From assembly GCA_003978675.1 (NCBI GenBank), contig QNYP01000161.1:1-7605 (forward strand): a DNA stretch of 7,605 bases, read 5' to 3'. Position 1 is the stretch's first letter. Each line of letters opens with the position of its first letter. This DNA is from Hydrogenothermus sp. (lineage in GTDB: Bacteria > Aquificota > Aquificia > Aquificales > Hydrogenothermaceae). The position numbers and the translations under genes are program-made. The notes beneath the pieces are model-generated. The model did no database searches and was not told the origin of the DNA. It was given only the letters and a program-made list of their open reading frames with translations. Positions 1 through 6,581 of this stretch are shown piece by piece.

Positions 1-103
1 AAATCCTTTTCTACAGGAACTTCTTTAATAGTAGCTCCCTGTATTAAGGAAACAATTTTATACACTATAAATGAATATTGAAAAATTAACACTTCATCTC
101 CTT
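1..103. repeat. Left arm of a perfect 103-base inverted repeat (copy of internal hisC sequence)
   Basis: Read on the minus strand, bases 1-103 are identical, base for base, to bases 280-382 on the plus strand (position i pairs with 383-i). The match starts at the first base of the window and stops sharply at 103/280: base 104 is G where the copy would need C. The 176-base spacer (104-279) is ordinary hisC coding sequence. The arm carries no sensible gene of its own, since it is hisC sequence in antisense. It sits exactly where the missing N-terminal part of hisC should be. The likeliest cause is a fold-back chimera at a contig end; a genuine inverted duplication cannot be excluded. Confidence 0.97.
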
Positions 104-104
104 G

Positions 105-1058
105 TTTGTAAAAAAGGCTATAGAAAGAGAAACTTTAAGTATAAACAGATATCCTGACGGAGGAGCGTATTATCTAAGAAAAGAACTTTCTAAATTTTTA
201 GCTGTAGATGAAGATGAGATAATTTTTGGGAATGGTTCAAATGAAGTTTTAGATATGATAGCTAGGGCTTTTTTAAAAGAAGGAGATGAAGTGTTAATTT
301 TTCAATATTCATTTATAGTGTATAAAATTGTTTCCTTAATACAGGGAGCTACTATTAAAGAAGTTCCTGTAGAAAAGGATTTTTCTAGAAATCTAAATAA
401 GCTATTAGAAAATATTTCTTCAAAAACAAAGATAATATTTATAGATAATCCCTGTAATCCTACAGGAGTAGCAAATTTAAAGGATGAATTTGATAATTTT
501 ATAATTAACTTACCTGAAGATATTTTGTTAGTAATAGATGAAGCATATTTTGAATACGCAAAACTTCATGGCGTTCCAAATGGTATAAATTATGTAAAAC
601 CAATAAATCCTAAAGTTCCAAAGAAAAATGTAATAATCACAAGAACTTTTTCAAAAGCTTATGGACTTTCAGGTTTAAGAATTGGATACGGTATAGCAGA
701 TAAAGAAATTATCAAAATCTTAGAAAAAGTTAGACAACCTTTTAATACAAACCATTTAGCCCAAATAGGAGCAATTCAAGCTCTAAAAGACCAGAAATTT
801 GTTGAATATAGTGTTTCTCAAAATGAGATAGGAAAAGAATATCTATATGAAGAACTTGAAAAACTGAATATTCATTTTATTCCATCCTTTGCCAATTTTG
901 TGATGTTTAAATCTCCTGTTAATAATTTATATGCCGAATTATTAAAAAAAGGGATTGCTATTAGACCTGCTTTTGGAGTTGATGGATATTACAGGGTTTC
1001 TGTTGGAACTATGGAGGAGAATAAAAAATTCATAAATGCATTACGAAAAATAATTTAG
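105..1058 (+). CDS. hisC: Histidinol-phosphate aminotransferase, 5'-truncated
   Basis: A class I/II PLP-dependent aminotransferase of HisC type. It would interconvert histidinol phosphate and imidazole-acetol phosphate, with glutamate/2-oxoglutarate as partner, in cytoplasmic histidine biosynthesis. Numbering from the TTG at 102, the visible signatures are: INRYPDGGAYYLR near the start; GNGSNE (43-48), a PLP-phosphate loop; DNPCNPTG (115-122); DEAYFEY (146-152), whose Asp pairs with the PLP ring nitrogen; TRTFSKAYGLSGLRIGYG, with Lys185 as Schiff-base lysine and Arg193; and YRVSVGT, whose Arg298 should bind the substrate carboxylate. HisC proteins are usually about 350 residues, so roughly 40-50 N-terminal residues, including the usual substrate-side NENP segment, are missing. 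The TTG at 102 lies at the edge of an inverted-repeat junction and is not a credible start, so the gene is treated as open at its 5' end. It ends with TAG. A related aminotransferase (aromatic, or CobD-like) is possible, but the GLRIGYG context favours HisC. Confidence 0.85.
   Translation, partial: FVKKAIERETLSINRYPDGGAYYLRKELSKFLAVDEDEIIFGNGSNEVLDMIARAFLKEGDEVLIFQYSFIVYKIVSLIQGATIKEVPVEKDFSRNLNKLLENISSKTKIIFIDNPCNPTGVANLKDEFDNFIINLPEDILLVIDEAYFEYAKLHGVPNGINYVKPINPKVPKKNVIITRTFSKAYGLSGLRIGYGIADKEIIKILEKVRQPFNTNHLAQIGAIQALKDQKFVEYSVSQNEIGKEYLYEELEKLNIHFIPSFANFVMFKSPVNNLYAELLKKGIAIRPAFGVDGYYRVSVGTMEENKKFINALRKII
280..382. repeat. Right arm of the 103-base inverted repeat (native copy within hisC)
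   Basis: This is the in-place copy. It reads through the hisC frame without interruption and encodes part of the large aminotransferase domain between the GNGS motif and the NPTG motif. Its exact reverse complement is found at 1-103. Because this copy lies in an intact reading frame and the other does not, this one is the source and 1-103 the derived copy. Confidence 0.96.
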
Positions 1059-1087
1059 ATTTTTTTATAAAAAAACACTAATATTTT

Positions 1088-1116
1088 TTGACAATTTTGA
1101 TTAATAGAGCTATAAT
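1088..1116 (+). promoter_or_regulatory. Consensus sigma-70-type promoter of the DUF505 gene
   Basis: A perfect -35 box TTGACA (1088-1093) and a perfect -10 box TATAAT (1111-1116) are separated by exactly 17 bases. Transcription would start near 1122-1124, giving a leader of about 37 bases. All twelve consensus positions match with optimal spacing, which is rare even in A+T-rich DNA, and the site lies at the right distance from a real gene. It predicts strong constitutive transcription. No operator-like palindrome is evident around it. Confidence 0.88.
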
Positions 1117-1145
1117 GTTATATTAGAAAATAAAAAAAACAAAAT

Positions 1146-1151
1146 GGAGGT
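1146..1151 (+). promoter_or_regulatory. Strong Shine-Dalgarno site for the DUF505 gene
   Basis: GGAGGT lies 8 bases before the ATG at 1160. It is a near-perfect anti-16S match at ideal spacing, fixes the start codon, and fits the strong promoter just upstream. Confidence 0.85.
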
Positions 1152-1159
1152 ATATCTAA

Positions 1160-3112
1160 ATGATTATCAGAAAAGAACACGCACTTGCATTACTCAATGC
1201 AAAATCCCAAGAAGAAAAAGGTCTTGCTTGTCAGATAACTGTAAAAGCTGAAGAAGAGCCTTATATTGAACTTGAGCTTCAAAATCTTTTAGAGCAAGGT
1301 TCAAGCCCTATTGAGTATGTTTTAACTTATTGGGGTAGAAATTTAGTTTATTTATTAGAAGAAATGGTAAAAAAAGGACTTATCAAACATCCATCAGAGT
1401 GGGATGATAAATTTAGATGGATAGGTTCTGAAGTTATAGCAATGATTGAAAGCTCTATTAAAAGTGGAGGGCTTACTAGGGAAGAAATTTTTGAAGCTCT
1501 AAAGGAAAGAGGATTTGCTCAAGAAACCCATGAAGAAAAAAAAGGTTGGTTTAAAGAAATAAATGAATATGCAAAATCTGTTTATGAAATTTATCAGAAT
1601 GCAAAACCAAGATTAGAAATTTCTAAAGATCTTGCAAATTATATTGCTTCAATGCCAACTGGTCCTGCGGAAACAAGTGTACTTCCAGAACACGGTAGAT
1701 TTCCATTATTACTAGAAAGTATGAGATTAATATCTTTCTCTGTTCCAAACTCTGATGTTTATACATTATCAGGTTTAGGACAAGCAGTTCAAAAGGCTTG
1801 CCAAACTTTAGCACCAGCTTTTGAAACAGTTATAAATGAAGATTATATGTATTCTCTTTTAAAAGTATTAGATAGTGGAATTGAAGCGCTTTCTGACCAG
1901 GAAAGAGAAGTTCTAGAGGCTTTAGCATTTATTAACGATAAAGGAGAATTATTACCTGCAGGAGAAGCATTAGTTGAAGTTTACCATCTTTGGAGCGAAA
2001 AAGTTTACAGACCAGTTAAAACATTTAATTTAGAAACTTTAGATGCAGAACTATTAATTGGAATAGAAAAGGTTTGGGAGAAAAACAAAGAAAATCCTGA
2101 AATTGTTCCTACTGCAGAGGAGATTGTTCACTTCTTACTTGAAAAGCCTCTCAAAGAGTATAAGCACTTAAAAGAATGGTATGGAAGAATGATAAATCAA
2201 GCTATGGGCTATCAGAAAAAAGAAGAGCTTAAGAAAAAATGGGCAGAAGTTAAAAACTTAGAAGAACTATTTAAACATTTCTGGGAAAAAGGAAATCAAT
2301 GGTATGAAAGATTATTTGATACTGTAAAAGAAAGCTTATACTCACTTGAGGCATTTAATTTAATTTCTTCTGAAATTGATGAGAAAACTGGAAAAGTTGT
2401 TTACAAATTTACTGAATATGGAGAAAAAGTGTTAAAAGATATTAAAGAAAAAGGTGTTAGAGAAATAAAATCTGATGCTGTTAAAGCAATATCTATCACA
2501 AAAACACAATTTGGAGCTCCAAACTACAAATGGTATGAAGAGGCTGTAAATGAACATTTAGTTGGTGGTGGTTATCCAACAAAATCTGGAAAGCTTTATG
2601 AAGAACTTGCATACAACATTTACAGACTTCCACATTTAACAAGATTTGAGCTTATGGTATTACACAAAATTCCTGAATATGGAATGTTTTTAGATGAACT
2701 TTTCAAAGAATTTGATGAAACTTTAAAAGAAGAAGTTCAATATGCAGTTAATAAACTTGAGGCAAGATATATATTAGATGTTTTACCAAATGGTGGACTT
2801 GCATTAACTGAAGCTGGAAAACTAATCAAAAAAGCACTTTCTGGAGTTCCTGAAGGAATTGCCAATCCAATAAACCCTGTTATAGTAAGAATTCTACAGG
2901 CTATAAAACAAGTTGGAAATCTATATGTTAAAGAAAGAAAGGTTAGAATACTACCTAAAAATTGGGAAGAAGCTATAAAAATATCAGGATTAGATAAAGA
3001 GACTTTTGAAAAGGAAATAGCTGTTGCTAGACTTGCTGGTTATATTGGAAAAACTTCCCTACATGAGTCTGCATTAGAAATATTAGAAGCTGTAGAACTT
3101 ATGAATAAATAA
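1160..3112 (+). CDS. DUF505-family protein of unknown function (650 aa)
   Basis: A complete gene with ATG start, strong ribosome binding site and TAA stop. I recognise the sequence as resembling the DUF505 family, known as uncharacterised proteins of Aquificales and methanogens; no biochemical role is known to me. There is no signal peptide or membrane segment, and the protein is highly charged and mostly helical, so it is probably cytoplasmic. Several segments look like winged-helix or helix-hairpin modules ending in a turn plus an 'LTEAGKLIKKAL'-type helix: about 245-285 (SDQEREVLEAL ... PAGEALVEVYHLW), about 390-435 (ending FTEYGEKVLKDIKEKG), about 493-560 (LTRFELMVLHKIPEYG ... LALTEAGKLIKKALSG), and a C-terminal segment from about 573 (VIVRILQAIKQVGNLYV). 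This suggests internal duplication and possibly nucleic-acid or protein binding, but no catalytic motif is visible. It has its own promoter and terminator, so it is monocistronic. Homopolymer runs seem fewer than in the minus-strand genes, consistent with high expression. Confidence 0.85.
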   Translation: MIIRKEHALALLNAKSQEEKGLACQITVKAEEEPYIELELQNLLEQGSSPIEYVLTYWGRNLVYLLEEMVKKGLIKHPSEWDDKFRWIGSEVIAMIESSIKSGGLTREEIFEALKERGFAQETHEEKKGWFKEINEYAKSVYEIYQNAKPRLEISKDLANYIASMPTGPAETSVLPEHGRFPLLLESMRLISFSVPNSDVYTLSGLGQAVQKACQTLAPAFETVINEDYMYSLLKVLDSGIEALSDQEREVLEALAFINDKGELLPAGEALVEVYHLWSEKVYRPVKTFNLETLDAELLIGIEKVWEKNKENPEIVPTAEEIVHFLLEKPLKEYKHLKEWYGRMINQAMGYQKKEELKKKWAEVKNLEELFKHFWEKGNQWYERLFDTVKESLYSLEAFNLISSEIDEKTGKVVYKFTEYGEKVLKDIKEKGVREIKSDAVKAISITKTQFGAPNYKWYEEAVNEHLVGGGYPTKSGKLYEELAYNIYRLPHLTRFELMVLHKIPEYGMFLDELFKEFDETLKEEVQYAVNKLEARYILDVLPNGGLALTEAGKLIKKALSGVPEGIANPINPVIVRILQAIKQVGNLYVKERKVRILPKNWEEAIKISGLDKETFEKEIAVARLAGYIGKTSLHESALEILEAVELMNK

Positions 3113-3118
3113 ACCCTG

Positions 3119-3144
3119 TAGCCCCTTTTGGGGCTATTTTCTTT
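3119..3144 (+). terminator. Intrinsic terminator of the DUF505 gene
   Basis: A perfect 7-bp stem, TAGCCCC (3119-3125) with GGGGCTA (3130-3136), closes a TTTT loop and is followed by TTTTCTTTTT. It begins 6 bases after the DUF505 stop codon. The downstream arm ends in CTA (3134-3136), which on the minus strand is the TAG stop of the convergent response-regulator gene. On the minus strand the hairpin is followed by CAGGGTTTATTTATTC, a poor U-tract, so termination in that direction would be weaker, though possible. Confidence 0.9.
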
Positions 3145-4534
3145 TTCTAAACTCTTCTGGATTAACTTTAAATTTTTTGAGTAATTTTTGTAGTGATTGT
3201 CTTTCTATTTCTGCAAGTTTTGCTGCTTGGGTAATATTCCCTTTGGTTATTGTTAAAAGCATTCTTAAGTATTTTTCCATGAATTTTTTTTCGTTTGTTT
3301 TTTTTGCCTCATTGTATGCAAAACTAAACTCATTCTTTGAGTTTGCTATTATATAATCTGGTAAATCTTCTACATTTATATACTCATTTGCAAATATACA
3401 TGCACTACTTACTGCTCCTTCAAGTTCCCTTACATTTCCTGGCCAATCGTAGTTTATTAAGATTTCTAAAGCCTCTGGAGTTATACCTTTAATTATTTTT
3501 GTTTCTGCATTCTCTTTGTTAAACTTTTCTATAAAGTGGTAAATAAGAGCTGGAATATCATCTCGCCTTTCTCTTAAAGGAGGTATATGTATTTTTATGT
3601 TTGAAATTCTAAAGTATAAATCTTGCCTGAATTTCCCTTCTTTAACTAATTTCTCTAAATCTCTATTTGTTGCTGATATGATTCTAACATTAATAGGTTT
3701 TTCTAGTGCTTCTCCTATCCTTCTAATCTTTTTTTCTTGTAAAAATCTTAAAAATTTACTTTGTATATTAAGAGGCATTTCTCCAATTTCATCTAAAAAC
3801 AAAGTTCCACCATTTGCTTCTTCTATTACACCTTTTTTGTCTTTATCTGCCCCTGTAAAAGCTCCTTTTTTATACCCAAAAAATTCTGCTTCCATTATCT
3901 CTGGGGAAATACTAGCACAGTTTATAGCAATAAATGGTTTACCTTTTCTTGGGCTTAGATCATGAATAGCCCTTGCAAAGAGCTCTTTACCTGTCCCACT
4001 TTCTCCTGTTATTAAAACAGGGTAATCAAACAGAGCAACTTTTTTTAGTCTTTCTAATAGGTTTTTCATAGACTGGTTAACTGTGATTATGTTTGATGTT
4101 TTGCTTTCTTCTAACTGCTTTAATTTTTCTTTTAATAGTTTATTTTCCTTTTTTAGCCTTGTTTTTTCTATAGCTTCTTCTATAAGTTTCATTACTTTTG
4201 GTTCATCTAATCTAACAGGTTTTGGTAGATAATGAAAAGCTCCATATTTCATACACGCAACTGCATCATCTATATTTGCATAGGCAGTCATTAGTATTAC
4301 ACTTATATACTCCTTTGTTTCTTGAACTTTTTCTAGCAATTCTTTTCCACTTACATTGTGCATAACTACATCTGTTAAAATTAAATCAAAATCTTCCTCT
4401 TCTAAGATTTTTAAAGCTTCGGCACCGTTTTTAGCTAGTTTTACTTCAAACCCTTCATCTTGCAGTGAACCACCAAGTAATTCTAAAAGCTCCTCATTAT
4501 CATCAACAAGAAGTATTTTTCCTCTGGTTTCCAT
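3134..4534 (-). CDS. NtrC-family sigma-54-dependent response regulator
   Basis: Complete, 466 residues, the usual length for the family. Residues 1-120 form a receiver domain with the acidic pair Asp11/Asp12, phospho-acceptor Asp55 (LILTDVVM), Thr83 and Lys105. A charged coiled-coil linker (about 117-145) leads to an AAA+ sigma-54 activation domain: Walker A GESGTGKE (177-184); GAFTGA loop (224-229), which contacts sigma-54; Walker B LFLDEIGE with Asp248/Glu249; SATNRDL; and FRQDLYFRI with arginine fingers Arg303 and Arg309. WPGNVREL follows, then a Fis-type helix-turn-helix at about 432-455 (GNITQAAKLAEIERQSLQKL). Every residue needed for phosphorylation, ATP hydrolysis and sigma-54 remodelling is present, so it should be an active enhancer-binding activator. 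It starts 10 bases after the kinase stop with AAGGGG just ahead of the ATG, so the kinase is its evident partner. The targets are unknown; no clear -24/-12 promoter was seen in the window. Confidence 0.95.
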   Translation of the reverse strand: METRGKILLVDDNEELLELLGGSLQDEGFEVKLAKNGAEALKILEEEDFDLILTDVVMHNVSGKELLEKVQETKEYISVILMTAYANIDDAVACMKYGAFHYLPKPVRLDEPKVMKLIEEAIEKTRLKKENKLLKEKLKQLEESKTSNIITVNQSMKNLLERLKKVALFDYPVLITGESGTGKELFARAIHDLSPRKGKPFIAINCASISPEIMEAEFFGYKKGAFTGADKDKKGVIEEANGGTLFLDEIGEMPLNIQSKFLRFLQEKKIRRIGEALEKPINVRIISATNRDLEKLVKEGKFRQDLYFRISNIKIHIPPLRERRDDIPALIYHFIEKFNKENAETKIIKGITPEALEILINYDWPGNVRELEGAVSSACIFANEYINVEDLPDYIIANSKNEFSFAYNEAKKTNEKKFMEKYLRMLLTITKGNITQAAKLAEIERQSLQKLLKKFKVNPEEFRKRK

Positions 4535-4538
4535 TATT

Positions 4539-4544
4539 CCCCTT
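4539..4544 (-). promoter_or_regulatory. Ribosome binding site of the response-regulator gene
   Basis: On the minus strand, AAGGGG sits only 4 bases before the ATG at 4534, inside the 10-base gap after the kinase stop codon (TAA, 4545-4547). The spacing is short, but no other in-frame start fits the receiver domain as well. It suggests translation coupled to the kinase. Confidence 0.6.
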
Positions 4545-6581
4545 TTACGGTTTTTCTTTTGATAATGGTAATTTTATTATAAACGTAGTTCCTTCTCCTT
4601 TTTTGCTCATAACTTCTATTGCTCCCATATGGTCTTCAAGAATTCTTTTAACGACTGCTAGTCCTAATCCTGTGCCTCTTTCTTTGGTTGTGTAAAATGG
4701 ATCAAATATTTTCTTCAAGTTTTCTTGTGATATACCTACTCCTGAGTCCTTTATTATAACTTTTGCATAATCTCCATCCTTATCTAGTGAAATTTCTACG
4801 ATTCCTTTTCCTTCTATAGCTTCAAAGGCATTTATAATTAGATTAATAAATACCTGTTGTAAAGCTGTTTTATCTCCTTCTACAAATAAATCTGCCTCAA
4901 TATTTGTTTTTATATCTATATTTTCTATTTTCAATTTACTATCTTTTGAATGAAGTGCTATTTCTAGAGCTTCTTCTAAAATTTCTTTAAGATTTGTGTA
5001 CTCTATTTGCCAATAAGATGGTTTTGCATAGTTTAATAGCCTATTTATTATTTTTTCTGCCCTTTTGGTTTGCTGTTTTATCTTTTCTAAAAACTGTAGA
5101 ACTTCTTCATTTTCTCCAACTCTCTTTTTAATTCTAAATACCGCACTTTCTATAACTGCTAATGGAGTTTTAATATCATGAGATAACCCTGCTGCCATTT
5201 TACCTATAACTGCAAGTTTTTCTGTTTCTATAATTTGATTTTCCAATTGTTCTTTTTCTGTGATATCTTCTACAAGTATTATTATTTTAGGGGTTTCTAA
5301 TTCTTCTACAACTAAAGGTAATATTTTAATTCTAAATGTTCTTCCCTTCTGATTTAATGAAGCTAACTCTGTCTCAAATGGCTTTAGTGTTTCTTTAACT
5401 TTAATTAAATCTTTATGTAAATGTGTTATTTCTGGAAGAATTTCTATAATATTTCTTTCGTTTTCCTTAAATGAAGACATTTGCTTGAATGCTTCATTAA
5501 CCATTTCCATATTTAGATTTTCATCAACTACTGCAATGCCTATATCTAGATTTTCAAAAACTTTATAGGTTAGTTCCTGTAGCTTTATAAGTTCTTCAAA
5601 ATGGGTAATATTTGCAACTGCAATTGCTACAGAGTTTGTGTATGTAGATAAATACTCAACTTCTTTAGATGGAAGCCCATCTTTTTTGTAAACTGCTAAA
5701 AACCCTAGCTTTTCTTTTCCCACTTGTAAGGGAAGTATTAAAAATCGCTCATCATCATTAATGTAAGATTTTTTATATTCCTGCCACTTACCAAATTTTA
5801 TATCCTCTTTAAACTGCTTAAAATTTGGGAAATATCCTCCTTTTTTTAAAATATTTTTACTATCTATATAAACAACAACACCTGTATAGCCAATATTTAA
5901 AAGACCATCTAGTATTCTTTCTGCCATTAGATTTATATCTGTTGTTGAAACTGTGTAATTACTTATTTTGAAAATTGCTTTTAATTTTTTAGTTGTTATT
6001 TCTAGATGGCTTTCTGCTTGGGACAGTTTGTTTTGAACTTCTGTCTGTAATGCTCTTTCTATAAGTTTTTTATAATTAAGTTTATCTTTTTCTGTTTTTA
6101 TTAAAAATCTCCTAACTATTAGATTTAACATAAAAAATGAGAATAAAGATGCAGATAAAGGTAAATACTGAAGGTAGAAAAAACTGACAGCAATATTTAA
6201 AACTATAATTCCTATCCAGAAAACTGCATCTAAAAGTCTCTTATATGGACGAATTGCTAAGGTTATAAGAGTTATGGGGATAAAAAATCCTATATCTACT
6301 TTTCCTTCTGCATAAATATAAAAAATAAATAAAGAAAAATACCAAAATGAGAGTAAAAATTTAACTTGGAAAGATAAATTCCTTAAAAAGTAAAAATGTA
6401 GAAAAACAAAATACAAAAAAAGAAAAATCTCTGCAAATTCATAATGCTGTATAGACAAAAAACTTAAAGAAAAAAACAAGAATAAAACAGGTAAAAATAG
6501 ATATCTATTATTTTTTCCAAAAAATATTCTTTCTAAAAAGAAGTAAACTACCCAAGGAAGTAAAACAGTATAATAAAGCAT
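4545..6581 (-). CDS. Membrane sensor histidine kinase (7TM-like, GAF, PAS, HisKA, HATPase)
   Basis: Complete, 678 residues. Residues 1-160 are extremely hydrophobic and hold six or seven membrane helices (about 3-21, 27-45, 49-66, 73-92, 96-110, 119-138, 142-157) joined by very short loops, so there is no periplasmic sensor domain. A coiled coil (about 162-205) leads to a GAF domain (about 205-330; FLILPLQVGKEKLGFLAVY is typical). A PAS domain follows (about 338-440; VFENLDIGIAVVDENLNMEM). The HisKA motif MAAGLSHDIKTPLAV places the phospho-histidine at His468. The ATPase domain shows an N box with Asn580/Asn584, G1 DSGVG (612-616), FDPFYTTK (626-633) and G2 GTGLGLA (636-642). All catalytic boxes are intact. 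It is NtrB-like in the catalytic half and should phosphorylate the adjacent NtrC-type regulator. Input could come through the membrane helices or a cytoplasmic ligand of GAF/PAS. The layout is loosely like PrsK-type kinases, which lack this PAS arrangement. Confidence 0.95.
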   Translation of the reverse strand: MLYYTVLLPWVVYFFLERIFFGKNNRYLFLPVLFLFFSLSFLSIQHYEFAEIFLFLYFVFLHFYFLRNLSFQVKFLLSFWYFSLFIFYIYAEGKVDIGFFIPITLITLAIRPYKRLLDAVFWIGIIVLNIAVSFFYLQYLPLSASLFSFFMLNLIVRRFLIKTEKDKLNYKKLIERALQTEVQNKLSQAESHLEITTKKLKAIFKISNYTVSTTDINLMAERILDGLLNIGYTGVVVYIDSKNILKKGGYFPNFKQFKEDIKFGKWQEYKKSYINDDERFLILPLQVGKEKLGFLAVYKKDGLPSKEVEYLSTYTNSVAIAVANITHFEELIKLQELTYKVFENLDIGIAVVDENLNMEMVNEAFKQMSSFKENERNIIEILPEITHLHKDLIKVKETLKPFETELASLNQKGRTFRIKILPLVVEELETPKIIILVEDITEKEQLENQIIETEKLAVIGKMAAGLSHDIKTPLAVIESAVFRIKKRVGENEEVLQFLEKIKQQTKRAEKIINRLLNYAKPSYWQIEYTNLKEILEEALEIALHSKDSKLKIENIDIKTNIEADLFVEGDKTALQQVFINLIINAFEAIEGKGIVEISLDKDGDYAKVIIKDSGVGISQENLKKIFDPFYTTKERGTGLGLAVVKRILEDHMGAIEVMSKKGEGTTFIIKLPLSKEKP

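Noticed and set aside
1..382. Inverted repeat as the ends of an insertion sequence or integron-like element
   Set aside because: The arms are internal hisC coding sequence, there is no transposase or target-site duplication, and the spacer is also hisC.
1060..1075. A 16-base palindrome of seven T, AT, seven A just after hisC, as a possible terminator
   Set aside because: It consists only of A and T, so the hairpin would be very weak, and no G/C stem is present. It is likely a chance feature of A+T-rich spacer DNA.
1623..1814. Open frame of 63 codons on the - strand
   Set aside because: It is antisense within the DUF505 gene, with no ribosome binding site or promoter and no recognisable domain.
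3597..3965. Open frame of 122 codons on the + strand
   Set aside because: It lies antisense within the AAA+ domain of the response regulator, whose motifs are fully conserved in the minus frame; the translation looks like antisense low-complexity sequence and has no ribosome binding site.
3134..4534. Response regulator as a truncated, HTH-less activator of the Helicobacter FlgR type
   Set aside because: A complete Fis-type helix-turn-helix is present at about residues 432-455, so it should bind enhancer DNA.
4356..4695. Two overlapping open frames on the + strand (68 and 76 codons)
   Set aside because: Both are antisense to the receiver domain and the kinase ATPase domain. Their Ser/Phe-rich translations mirror Lys/Glu-rich genes on the other strand.
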